From Candidatus Coatesiibacteriota bacterium (GTDB lineage Bacteria; RBG-13-66-14), in the NCBI GenBank assembly GCA_014728185.1, contig WJMB01000099.1, positions 1 through 9,118 on the forward strand: a stretch of 9,118 bases of DNA, read 5' to 3'. The notes beneath the pieces are model-generated. The model made no database searches and was not told the origin of the DNA. It saw only the letters and a program-made list of their open reading frames with translations. The position numbers were made by a program, and so were the translations under genes. This document shows, in pieces, positions 1 to 6,114 of the stretch (positions are counted from its first letter, which is position 1; each line of letters begins with the position of its first letter).

Positions 1-507
1 ACGACGGTATGGCGTCCAACGGCTGGGCCTGGTACACCGGCGGCAACTACTGGGCCGTCCAGTTCGATGACTCCCTGACCGGCGGCAGCGACGGCTACGT
101 CGACCGGATGTGGGCGATGACCTACCCGGGCTGGCCGGACAGCACCTATGTGGGTTGCTATCTGCACATCTTCGACGATATCGGCGGTTATCCGGGCAGC
201 AGTATCGGCTATGAGTTCCTCGACATAACTGGTACAGGTGAATTCGAGTGGACTGATTCTTCTGATTTAAACGTGCCCCTTAGAGACAATCTATCTCGCC
301 TTCGAGCAGATCGGCAACTATCCAGACGATTACCCCGACTCCATGGGAGTCGCCGCCGCCGCCGGCACCCACAACTGGACCGGCTACCAAGGTGGTTGGG
401 CCAACACCACCAGCTACGGCGATTTCTTGATCCGTTGCTACTGGGAGGCCGCGCCGATTGCTATGGAAGACACCACCTGGGGCGGCGTGAAAAGCTTTTA
501 CGAGTAG
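1..507 (+). CDS. C-terminal part of a secreted beta-sandwich protein, split by a one-base frameshift
   Basis: The gene enters from the left edge, with codons in frame from base 3, and ends at TAG 505-507. The first part is read in one frame up to about base 275 and the rest in the next frame. Removing one C from the CCCC run at 276-279 joins them into 'LNVPLETIYLAFEQIGNYP', about 167 residues in this window. The sequence is rich in W, Y, G, D, S and T, with alternating hydrophobic residues and no helix-rich stretch, which fits an extracellular beta-sandwich. The '(I/F)Y(L/V)AFEQ.GNYPD' stretch and the final 'EDTTWGGVKSFYE' look like tails I recall from secreted proteins of FCB-type candidate phyla; this is memory, not a search. 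Without the correction the first frame runs on to a shadow stop near 530 with an Arg-rich, clearly non-native sequence. The break may be a sequencing error or a real pseudogene. The function of the whole protein cannot be told from this fragment. Confidence 0.7.
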
Positions 508-529
508 CGGCTAATAGACCTACCCGGTA

Positions 530-559
530 ACCAAAGAGAGCCCGCGGGCTCTCTTTGGT
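530..559. terminator. Bidirectional intrinsic terminator, perfect palindrome
   Basis: The two 15-base halves (ACCAAAGAGAGCCCG and CGGGCTCTCTTTGGT) are exact reverse complements. They form a hairpin with a GC-rich top, an A-rich 5' side and a T-containing 3' side in either direction. It lies 22 bases after the stop of the + strand gene and 30 bases beyond the stop of the convergent - strand gene, so it probably ends transcripts from both sides. There is no long T run after the stem; the CTTT on the stem itself would have to serve. Confidence 0.8.
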
Positions 560-589
560 CATCAAGAACTCGAGTGTTGGGGTGCGGGG

Positions 590-1453
590 CTATTCCAGTC
601 CCAGGCCCGTGGCGACCTTGTGGAGCTGGTCGATGCCGAAGCGGGCGTCGTCGGCCTGCTCCGGGTAGTCGGCGATGGTCCCCTCGAAGGCCGCGAGGGC
701 CTGATCGTAAAGCCCCCGCCCGGCGTCGTCGCCGGCGGCGCTCAGCGCCAGACCCCGGTAGCCGGTGTTGAGGACCACGCTGAAGTCACCGCCGGAGACG
801 CACTCGGCGGTGCGGTCGCCCTCCCGGGCGGCTCGGGCGGCGTAGTCGACGGCGCTCTGGAAGGAGGCCGCGGCCGCTTCGGCCTCACCCAGGAAGAGTT
901 GGTGAACGCCCAGGGCCCAGTAGGCCATCGAGAAGGCGTCGGGGCCTTTCTCCAGCTCTTCCCGCCAGGACAGCATCCGCTCGCCCAGTTCGACGCCCAT
1001 GGCGTGGTGACGGTCCTCCCGGGGCAGCTCGTCGCCGGGCCAGCACGGGGCCAGGTCAGCGGCCAGATTGTAGGCCTCGATGTTGGCCCCGTCGATGAGC
1101 TTGGCCCTGACATCGGCGTTCCCGGCGGCCTCGGCCTGGGCCAGGAACTCATCGATCCCGGCCTGAACCACCGTCGCCAGGTCGTCCAGGTTCTTGCCCT
1201 CCCAGTCCTGATAGGCGAAGCCCTGGTGGGCGAAGAGGAACAGCGCGCGCCGCTCCTCGGGGTCCTCGACCGCGAGGATGTGCTCGACTACGGCGGCGGC
1301 GCCCCCGCTCTCCATCAGCTCTCTTAGTTCTTTCCAGTCGTCTTCGTTGAACCTCGGCTCCCCGCTCATCGCGCCCTCCGCGGCCGTCGCCGGGAGCAAG
1401 GCCCCCGACAGGATGATCATCGCCAGTACCGTCAAGCTTGTCCGCTTCATCAT
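590..1453 (-). CDS. Exported TPR-like helical protein of unknown function
   Basis: The product has 287 residues. Residues 1-25 form a signal peptide: MMKR, a hydrophobic core 'SLTVLAMIILSGALL', then an AxA-like site 'PATAA'. It is therefore probably periplasmic or extracellular. The mature part is Ala/Glu-rich and helical. Residues about 176-208 ('SMAYWALGVHQLFLGE...') and 228-262 ('NTGYRGLALSAAGD...YDQALAAFEGTIADYP') have the spacing of tetratricopeptide helices. No catalytic motif is seen. I prefer the start at 1453 because this ATG overlaps the stop of the upstream flavin reductase gene as ATGA, with GAGGGGAC just upstream. A second ATG follows directly at 1450 and has better Shine-Dalgarno spacing, so the start is uncertain by one codon. 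The overlap implies one operon and coupled translation. TPR proteins usually act as binding scaffolds, and nothing here identifies a partner. Longer readings in this frame run into the flavin reductase gene and are not real. Confidence 0.85.
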   Translation of the reverse strand: MMKRTSLTVLAMIILSGALLPATAAEGAMSGEPRFNEDDWKELRELMESGGAAAVVEHILAVEDPEERRALFLFAHQGFAYQDWEGKNLDDLATVVQAGIDEFLAQAEAAGNADVRAKLIDGANIEAYNLAADLAPCWPGDELPREDRHHAMGVELGERMLSWREELEKGPDAFSMAYWALGVHQLFLGEAEAAAASFQSAVDYAARAAREGDRTAECVSGGDFSVVLNTGYRGLALSAAGDDAGRGLYDQALAAFEGTIADYPEQADDARFGIDQLHKVATGLGLE

Positions 1454-2016
1454 TGTCCCCTCACAGAAAAGCCGGCCGCTCCAGCCGGGTTGCCCAGGCC
1501 GCGATAGCGCCCGCCGAAGCTGTAAACCAGCGGCTTGAAGCGTTTGTCGTCGATCTTGCCCTCGGGACCCAGGATGGACTCGTCGATTTGCACGGCGACG
1601 ATCTCGCCGATGAACAGGTCGTGGCTGCCCAGCTCCAGGGTCCGGCGGACGGCGCACTCCAGGTTGACCGGGAACTCGGCGATGAGCGGTGAGGCGACCT
1701 TCTCCGCCGGAACCGGTGTCAGGCCCGTTGCGTCCCATTTGTCCACCTCGCGCCCCGAGCGCACCCCGCAGAAGTCCACCGCACGGGCCTGGTCCTCGGC
1801 GGGGATGTTGACGACGTAATCGCCGCCGCGGGTGAGCAGGCCGTGGGAGTGGCGGTTTCGGCGCACGCCGATGCCCACCTGGGGAGGCTCCGAGCAGAGG
1901 GTGCCCGCCCAAGCCAGGGTGATCAGGTTGGTCTCCCCGCCGTCGGCGCAACTGACCACCACGCAGGGGGCGGGGAAGAGATAGGTGGCCGGCTCAAGTA
2001 ATCGTTTCTCCGCCAT
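1450..2016 (-). CDS. Flavin reductase-like, FMN-binding split-barrel protein
   Basis: The product has 188 residues, the usual size for the Flavin_Reduct family: FMN-binding split-barrel proteins that reduce flavin with NAD(P)H or act as small flavoproteins. Family-typical segments appear in order: 'NLITLAWAGTLCSEPPQVGI' (30-49), 'R.SHGLL' (55-61), 'GDYVVNIP' (65-72), 'DFCGVRSGREVDKW' (81-94), 'ASPLIAEFPVNLEC' (108-121), 'GSHDLFIGEI' (130-139) and a C-terminal 'GRYRGLG..AGAAGFSV' (169-185). The set is most like the flavin reductase/flavoredoxin group of anaerobes, with Cys41, Cys83 and Cys121 placed as in that group. I chose ATG at 2016 because AAGGAC lies 5 bases upstream and family similarity begins there. 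The 41 extra codons upstream are AT-rich spacer sequence. It is first in the operon and overlaps the TPR-like gene by ATGA. The physiological electron partner is unknown, and the nearby nitronate monooxygenase-like flavoprotein is only a spatial hint. Confidence 0.9.
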   Translation of the reverse strand: MAEKRLLEPATYLFPAPCVVVSCADGGETNLITLAWAGTLCSEPPQVGIGVRRNRHSHGLLTRGGDYVVNIPAEDQARAVDFCGVRSGREVDKWDATGLTPVPAEKVASPLIAEFPVNLECAVRRTLELGSHDLFIGEIVAVQIDESILGPEGKIDDKRFKPLVYSFGGRYRGLGNPAGAAGFSVRGQ

Positions 2017-2110
2017 GCGAAGTCCTTGGTTTGAGAGCGGATTCATTGCCAGGGAAGGATTATGTTCGCAACTGGCTGATAGTATGCACGATGAACAGCG
2101 TTTAGTGTTA

Positions 2111-2277
2111 GGGATCATCACAAGAAACTGGAACAACATTTCTACTTAGGGATCGTATACCCCGACCGGACCTGATCGTGATTGCGTCCTGTCGATAATA
2201 GAGGTGATGATCATCGGATACCTGCCTCAAGACGGGCAGTCGAAAAGTGGCGGCTAAGAAGAGCGTCATCCTTAGCA
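2111..2277 (+). repeat. Spacer repeat copy 1 (short or degraded): left-end motif plus right-end motif
   Basis: The left end at 2111-2151 (GGGATCATCACAA, then AAACTGGAACAACATTT, then TAGGG) matches the start of the copy at 5769-5814 almost base for base, with one small gap. The right end at 2238-2277 (AGTCGAAAAGTGGCGG ... GTCATCCTTAGC) matches 3410-3452 and 6014-6056. The middle is short and I cannot align it convincingly with the other copies, so this is either a deleted copy or two separate fragments. Confidence 0.45.
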
Positions 2278-2689
2278 AGCCTGGATATCAGCGCACTTGT
2301 TTAGGTCCTGACGGCAGATTGCCACTGACTCTAGAAAGTTGTAATAATAGGTAAGGGATTATCACCTGAAACTGAGCCCACAAACTAACCCCACATCGAA
2401 AACGCAAAAGAGCGGCATTTAGAATGGGAAGTGCTGACAACTACCTCACGAAAAGACTTTGGCATCATGGAACATGATCGGACCAAATCAGGGCCGATAG
2501 TGAAAGTTTCACCGAGCAGGTGTTCGCTGTTCGGGTGCATCCGTCTTTGATCCCGATACTGGCATGCGCAGCCTTATTGCTTGATAATGATGCAGTTATG
2601 AGTCGAGTGGCCATCGGGTGGCTGGTAATTGCACGCTACTAGGCAGGATAGGTTCTCCACCGAGCACGCCCCTTGCAGCCGCCACTTTT
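2243..2689. repeat. 13-bp perfect inverted repeat pair within the spacer
   Basis: AAAAGTGGCGGCT at 2243-2255 is the exact reverse complement of AGCCGCCACTTTT at 2677-2689. The core GTGGCGG also occurs at 3420-3426 and 3476-3482 on the + strand and inverted at 3345-3351, giving five occurrences in about 1.25 kb. It may be a recurring stem arm or a protein-binding site. Confidence 0.5.
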
Positions 2690-3150
2690 TTCCTGCTGAT
2701 AAGTGACAGGACCATCTGCCACTACACGTGTATTATCAGCAGATTACAATCGCAACATGGTCCGAACAGGTTATACGATCCCAGTCGCAATTCAAAAACG
2801 TTTAGTCGCATGCTACCTGGGATGCCCGGGATGCAAAGCAGGAGTCGCGACTTTCCGACTCTCAGCTTGTTCCTAAAGGCGTCCTTATCGAGCAAGTCTG
2901 GTTTTGTTCCACCAGGCAACGCACAAACAGGGACAACTAGCACAGCTATAAGGCACATAATAACAAGCGATTAGCGATACGTGCCTGTTCATGAACGTGT
3001 GATGATCCCAAATCTTAATAACAGGTAGTATGGGAATGCAAAAATGTTTGGACATAAGCGAAGCATATCCGAATAGAGATTTTCGGCCCGGCAAGCCGCT
3101 AGCAATCAGCCTGGTTTGGTTCGAATACGTTCCATGATTCATTAACTAAT
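2355..3150 (+). repeat. Spacer repeat copy 2 (long form)
   Basis: A diverged left-end motif at 2355-2398 (GGGATTATCACCTGAAACTG ... CACATCG) resembles 2111 and 5769. Core blocks follow in the same order as in copy 3: CTTGATAATGATGC near 2579, GGCTGGTAATT near 2619, TAGGTTCTCCACCGAGCA near 2649, CCTGCTG...CATCTGCCACTA at 2692-2723, GGTCCGAAC...CCCAGTCGCAAT at 2759-2790, ATTAGCGATACGTGCCTG...GTGATGATCCC at 2970-3009, TCTTAATAACAGGTAGTATGGG at 3013-3033, and GGCAAGCCGCTAGCAATCAGCC at 3090-3111. Offsets to copy 3 shrink stepwise from about 590 to 440 bases, meaning several indels. The exact borders are uncertain. Confidence 0.5.
2693..2742. repeat. 10-bp perfect hairpin, 30-base loop, in repeat copy 2
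   Basis: CTGCTGATAA at 2693-2702 pairs exactly with TTATCAGCAG at 2733-2742. It sits where copy 3 has CTGCTGGTGGCAT and the other spacer copy has CTGCTGTTAGCAG, so the loop region differs in length between copies. No T run follows, so it does not look like a terminator. Confidence 0.4.
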
Positions 3151-3153
3151 AGA

Positions 3154-3600
3154 GCCGCATCGAGTCGCGCTACTTGATAAATGCTCGACGGGAGCCGGCA
3201 ACTCGTGAGGACGGCCGGCAATTCTAGGTTCATATTCAAGCAATAGCCTGCTGGTGGCATCTCACCCACTATCACCCTCCAAAACCTTTGAACGGGTCCA
3301 ACTGCTTCCCGATTCCAGCGGCAATAAAGGCAAGTTGTGGTTGACCGCCACAAAAGGGCAGCATGATTATGGCCGCAATTCGAGCCATAAAGCATTCATT
3401 GACGCTCAACTAGCGAGAAGTGGCGGTCCAAAAACGAGTGATAGTCCCTAGTGTCTTAAGGCGGGTAGTTGGAAAGTGGCGGTTGATATTGGCGTGATCA
3501 GTGTCAATCGAGACGATAGCGCACTGACATGCCCGGAGAGAACCGGGCAAACCGCTTTTATCAGCCTGATGTGCTCCGGCGTTTCAGCTCGCCTGAGTGC
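3154..3600 (+). repeat. Spacer repeat copy 3
   Basis: This copy aligns by eye with the one at 5816-6114 in three blocks. Block 1 is 3154-3289 against 5816-5952; it includes CAACTCGTGAGG, CGGCCGGC.AATT, AGGTTC, CAATAG.CTGCTG and CTCCAAAACC. Block 2 is 3376-3458 against 5981-6061; it includes ATAAAG, ATTGAC, TAGCGAGAAGT and ACGAGTGATA. Block 3 is 3574-3591 against 6097-6114 (TCCGGCG.T.CAGCTCG). About 60 bases between blocks 1 and 2, and again between blocks 2 and 3, are missing from the other copy. Differences include single-base indels, so this is not a shared reading frame. Confidence 0.6.
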
Positions 3601-3742
3601 TCAAGTTAACACAACCCTTCAGCGGTCTCAAAGGCTTTTCGACTCTTTTTTCCGGGGTGAACGGTGACGACAAGATGTTATCAACAGGCGTCTTCGAGGT
3701 GATTAAAGCCCGGGTGTTCCGGGATTCCAGTGTATTATTTTA

Positions 3743-3771
3743 TTGAAAACGAAACATTTATCAGGTACTAT
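3743..3771 (+). promoter_or_regulatory. Candidate sigma-70 promoter for the nitronate monooxygenase-like gene
   Basis: TTGAAA at 3743-3748 (5 of 6 to consensus) and TACTAT at 3766-3771 (4 of 6) are separated by 17 bases. The start of transcription would be near 3778, giving a leader of about 150 bases. In AT-richer DNA such matches also arise by chance, so this is suggestive only. A small hairpin (CCCGG, loop GTGTT, CCGGG at 3709-3723) lies just upstream. Confidence 0.35.
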
Positions 3772-3926
3772 CGTATTTGTAGAGAGGTTGGAAAACAAGC
3801 GACGGCAAGCATGTGGACCTTCGTATTCGTGGAGCATCGCGCTCATCCGTTGGCTGACTCGATACGATCTGGATTTCATCCGTCGAAGAGTTTTTCTAAC
3901 GAGCAGCCGACCTTACGAGGAGTCCC

Positions 3927-5102
3927 GTGTACAACCTGCCGCACTTTCCCAAGCTCAACATCGGTGATCTGGAGCTCTCCCTGCCGATAATCCAGGGCGG
4001 GATGGGCGTCGGGGTCTCCCTCTCCTCGCTGGCTTCGGCCGTGGCGGAGGAAGGCGGCGTCGGCGTTATCTCGGCGGCGATCATCAACGGCGTCGAATCC
4101 GTGGGCTCATCGACCAAGAGCCTGAAGGCCCGTCTGGAGTTCCTGCGTCAGGAGATCCGCCGCTCACGTCGTCTGACCGACGGGGCCATCGGGGTCAACA
4201 TCCTGGTCGCTCTCACCGATTACGAAGACTACTTCCGGGTCAGCCTGGAAGAGGGTGTCGAGTGCATCTTCCTCGGCGCCGGGTTACCGCTGAAGCTGCC
4301 CGAGATGCTCGCCGACAGGGGAGCCTTCGCGCACACCAAGCTGATACCCATCGTCTCGTCGGCCCGGGCGGCCCGACTGATCATCAAGACCTGGGCCAAG
4401 AAGTACCTCCGCGTCCCCGACGCCTTCGTCGTCGAGGGTCCCCTGGCCGGGGGGCACCTGGGCTTCAAGCCCGAGCAGATCGACGATCCGGCCTTCGATC
4501 TCGAGCACCTGCTGGCCGATGTACTCCGGGTGGCCAAAGAAGAATTGGTGGACAGCGGGGCCAGGATACCGATCATCGCCGCCGGAGGCATCTACAGCGG
4601 CGGCGACATCGATCGCTTCATGGAGCTCGGCGCCGCCGGTGTCCAGATGGCCACGCGCTTCGTGACCACCTATGAGTGCGACGCCAGCCTGCGCTTCAAG
4701 CTGGCCTACCTGGAGGCCGGCCCCGAGGACATCGTCATCATCAAAAGCCCCCTGGGGCTGCCCGGGCGGGCCGTTGAAAACGAGTTCCTTCGGTCGGCCG
4801 AGCGTGGCGAACGAGCACCGCGCAACTGCCCCTGGAAGTGCATGAAGAGCTGCGACCAGCGGTCGGCGCGCTATTGCATCGCCGAGGCCCTGGAAAACGC
4901 CCGGCTGGGCAAATTGGACGAGGGGTTCACCTTCGCCGGCTCCAACGCCTACCGCGCCGATACGATCATCTCCGTCGCGGAGCTGGTCCGAACCCTGTCC
5001 AGCGAGTACCGCCTGGCCGTCTTCCGTCGCATGCTGGTAGCCTACTGGGAGCGCCTCAAAGCTGGACGACGCATTATCGAACCCCAGGGCGGCCTGACCT
5101 AG
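3927..5102 (+). CDS. Nitronate monooxygenase-family FMN oxidoreductase
   Basis: The product has 391 residues and an FMN-binding TIM barrel of the nitronate monooxygenase (formerly 2-nitropropane dioxygenase) family. Known members oxidise alkyl nitronates with oxygen; many relatives have other or unknown flavin-dependent reactions. Visible motifs: 'PIIQGGMGVGVS' (20-31), the N-terminal FMN loop; 'GVNILVAL' (89-96); 'VEGPLAGGHLGF' (169-180) with His177 at the catalytic-histidine position; 'IIAAGGIYSGGDI' (216-228) and 'GAAGVQMATRF' (235-245), which bind the FMN phosphate. A cysteine cluster 'CPWKC..SC.......C' (Cys301, 305, 309, 317) followed by 'F.FAGSNAYR' (335-343) marks the long subgroup common in anaerobes; the cysteines might bind a metal or iron-sulfur cluster, which is inference. 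The start is GTG at 3927, with GAGGAG 4 bases upstream and similarity beginning at once. It is transcribed alone and ends at a hairpin shared with the convergent gene. The real substrate is unknown. Confidence 0.9.
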   Translation: MYNLPHFPKLNIGDLELSLPIIQGGMGVGVSLSSLASAVAEEGGVGVISAAIINGVESVGSSTKSLKARLEFLRQEIRRSRRLTDGAIGVNILVALTDYEDYFRVSLEEGVECIFLGAGLPLKLPEMLADRGAFAHTKLIPIVSSARAARLIIKTWAKKYLRVPDAFVVEGPLAGGHLGFKPEQIDDPAFDLEHLLADVLRVAKEELVDSGARIPIIAAGGIYSGGDIDRFMELGAAGVQMATRFVTTYECDASLRFKLAYLEAGPEDIVIIKSPLGLPGRAVENEFLRSAERGERAPRNCPWKCMKSCDQRSARYCIAEALENARLGKLDEGFTFAGSNAYRADTIISVAELVRTLSSEYRLAVFRRMLVAYWERLKAGRRIIEPQGGLT

Positions 5103-5137
5103 GCTCTCACCAACGTCCCGACCTTGTCCCGACCTTC

Positions 5138-5165
5138 AAAACGATCGCCCCGCGGCGGTCGTTTT
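5138..5165. terminator. Bidirectional terminator between convergent genes
   Basis: AAAACGATCGCC (5138-5149), a 4-base loop CCGC and GGCGGTCGTTTT (5154-5165) form a 12-bp stem with a single U-G wobble. It has a U tail in the + direction and, through the AAAA start, a U tail in the - direction. It sits 35 bases after the stop of the gene on the left and 24 bases beyond the stop of the gene on the right, so it can serve both. Confidence 0.85.
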
Positions 5166-5189
5166 CCACAGCGAGCCTCCGCGAAGGGT

Positions 5190-5633
5190 TCAGGAAACGA
5201 CCCGGGCGCGCAGGCGACAGCAGTCGGCGCCGCGAAGCACCGAACAGAGCAGGTCGACGTCGTACTCGTCCCCGCTGATGCGGGCCAACAGCTCGGCCAG
5301 CCAGCCGCGACTGCACTCACAATAGTGCTCGTCGGGCTCGGCGGGTAGGTGATGGCAGAAACAGCGCGGGTAGCGCACCTCGAGGGCGCCGTCGACGACA
5401 GCGAGCGGGACCTCCCAGACGCCGCGCTCGGCCACAAGTTCGGCGAAACGCTGATGTGATCCGGCGGCGTCGCTCCAACAATCCCGCAGCGCCGTGATGA
5501 ACCCCGTCGGCAGACCGGCGGCGCAGCGGCGTCCCCGGGCGAAGTAGGCGCGCCGGCGCTCGGCGTCGGGCAGATCGGTGGAAGGTGTCTCAAGGGGTGT
5601 GGGAGTCATCGGATAAGCGGGATTATCGGGCAC
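5190..5633 (-). CDS. Small cysteine-rich protein, possibly V4R-like/DUF6144-type
   Basis: The product has 147 residues from GTG 5633, or 139 from ATG 5609. Neither start has a clear Shine-Dalgarno site; I keep the longer reading without conviction. The C-terminal half carries 'RYPRCFCHHL' (88-96) with Cys91 and Cys93, 'HYCECSRGWL' (103-112) with Cys105 and Cys107, and 'VDLLCSVLRGADCCRLRARV' (126-145) with Cys130, Cys138 and Cys139. The order C-x-C, C-x-C-S-x-G-[WYF], then S-V-L-R-G-x-x-x-C-[RK]-[LF] is a pattern I recall from small V4R-like or DUF6144-type proteins in anaerobes; I could not check it. The paired cysteines suggest a metal or redox site. The N-terminal 20 residues are Pro/Thr-rich and probably disordered. 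There is no signal peptide or membrane segment. It is convergent with the gene at 3927-5102 and separated from it by the shared terminator, so it is its own transcription unit. Confidence 0.75.
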   Translation of the reverse strand: MPDNPAYPMTPTPLETPSTDLPDAERRRAYFARGRRCAAGLPTGFITALRDCWSDAAGSHQRFAELVAERGVWEVPLAVVDGALEVRYPRCFCHHLPAEPDEHYCECSRGWLAELLARISGDEYDVDLLCSVLRGADCCRLRARVVS

Positions 5634-5768
5634 GGTGGCGCGCCCGTCGCGGGATGCAGGTCGGGCTCGTGTGAGTCGCAGTGGTCCACGGGAGGCGAGG
5701 GTTGTTAGATGGCCATTATCACTTGTTAAGGGAGGTTAGATATGACTTATGGATTATCAATTGGCGCC

Positions 5769-6114
5769 GGGACCATCACAACAATAAACTGGACCAACAT
5801 TTACAAACATAGGGTGCCGCATCGGTAGGGTGACTCGATAGATGCTCGGTGGAATCCGTCAACTCGTGAGGCCGGCCGGCTAATTTAAGGTTCTAAACCA
5901 GGCAATAGACTGCTGTTAGCAGATCACCCGCTATCAGCCTCCAAAACCGTTTGGTGGGCGCGGCAGCATTAAGAGGGTGTCAAATAGCTATAAAGTATTG
6001 ATTGACAATCTATTAGCGAGAAGTACCGGTACAACGACGAGTGATAATTCCTTGGCGCTTACGTGCGAATTGTCTGACCGTTTTGTATTGGTTGGTTTCC
6101 GGCGATACAGCTCG
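5769..6114 (+). repeat. Spacer repeat, copy in the second spacer
   Basis: It begins with GGGACCATCACAA and AAACTGGACCAACATTT (5769-5803), matching 2111-2140, and runs straight into the core that matches copy 3: 5816-5952, 5981-6061 and 6097-6114 against 3154-3289, 3376-3458 and 3574-3591. This is the most compact copy and shows that the left-end motif and the core belong to one unit. Where copy 3 has the stem arm GTGGCGGTC, this copy has the self-complementary GTACCGGTAC at 6023-6032. As at 2111, its left end lies about 100-140 bases upstream of the start of a - strand gene. Confidence 0.6.

Larger units (their letters stand above)
2040..3742. other. Long AT-richer non-coding spacer made of degenerate repeats
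   Basis: Base composition changes abruptly about 25 bases upstream of the flavin reductase start and changes back just before the gene at 3927. At 3001-3060 only 22 of 60 bases are G/C, against 43 of 60 at 4021-4080 in the neighbouring gene. The open frames here (118 codons or fewer) have no usable Shine-Dalgarno site, no recognisable domain and stop-dense neighbours, and they do not hold frame between repeat copies. The spacer carries at least three diverged copies of a non-coding repeat, listed separately, plus several perfect short inverted repeats. I see no tRNA, no riboswitch I recognise and no transposase remnant. Confidence 0.75.

Noticed and set aside
271..300. Programmed +1 frameshift in the first gene
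   Set aside because: There is no stop codon or stimulatory structure at the shift point like those of known +1 sites; a C-run error or mutation is simpler.
590..1951. 453-codon - strand open frame
   Set aside because: Only the last 287 codons are the TPR-like gene. The upstream part is an Arg/Pro-rich out-of-frame reading of the flavin reductase gene.
2618..2974. 118-codon open frame in the first spacer, and other frames of 98 codons or fewer there
   Set aside because: They lack Shine-Dalgarno sites and recognisable domains, and repeat copies differ by indels that would break any shared frame.
3100..3140. Possible tRNA T-loop (GGTTCGAATAC at 3117-3127)
   Set aside because: The flanking bases cannot form the T stem, and no acceptor, D or anticodon arm is placed around it.
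2040..3742. CRISPR array or integron attC cluster in the spacer
   Set aside because: Repeats are long, diverged and irregularly spaced, with no short identical repeats and unique spacers, no paired attC core sites that I can see and no cas or integrase gene.
590..5102. Functional cluster linking the flavin reductase and the nitronate monooxygenase-like gene
   Set aside because: They are divergent, about 1.9 kb apart and separated by the repeat spacer. Flavin chemistry in common is not enough to claim a pathway.
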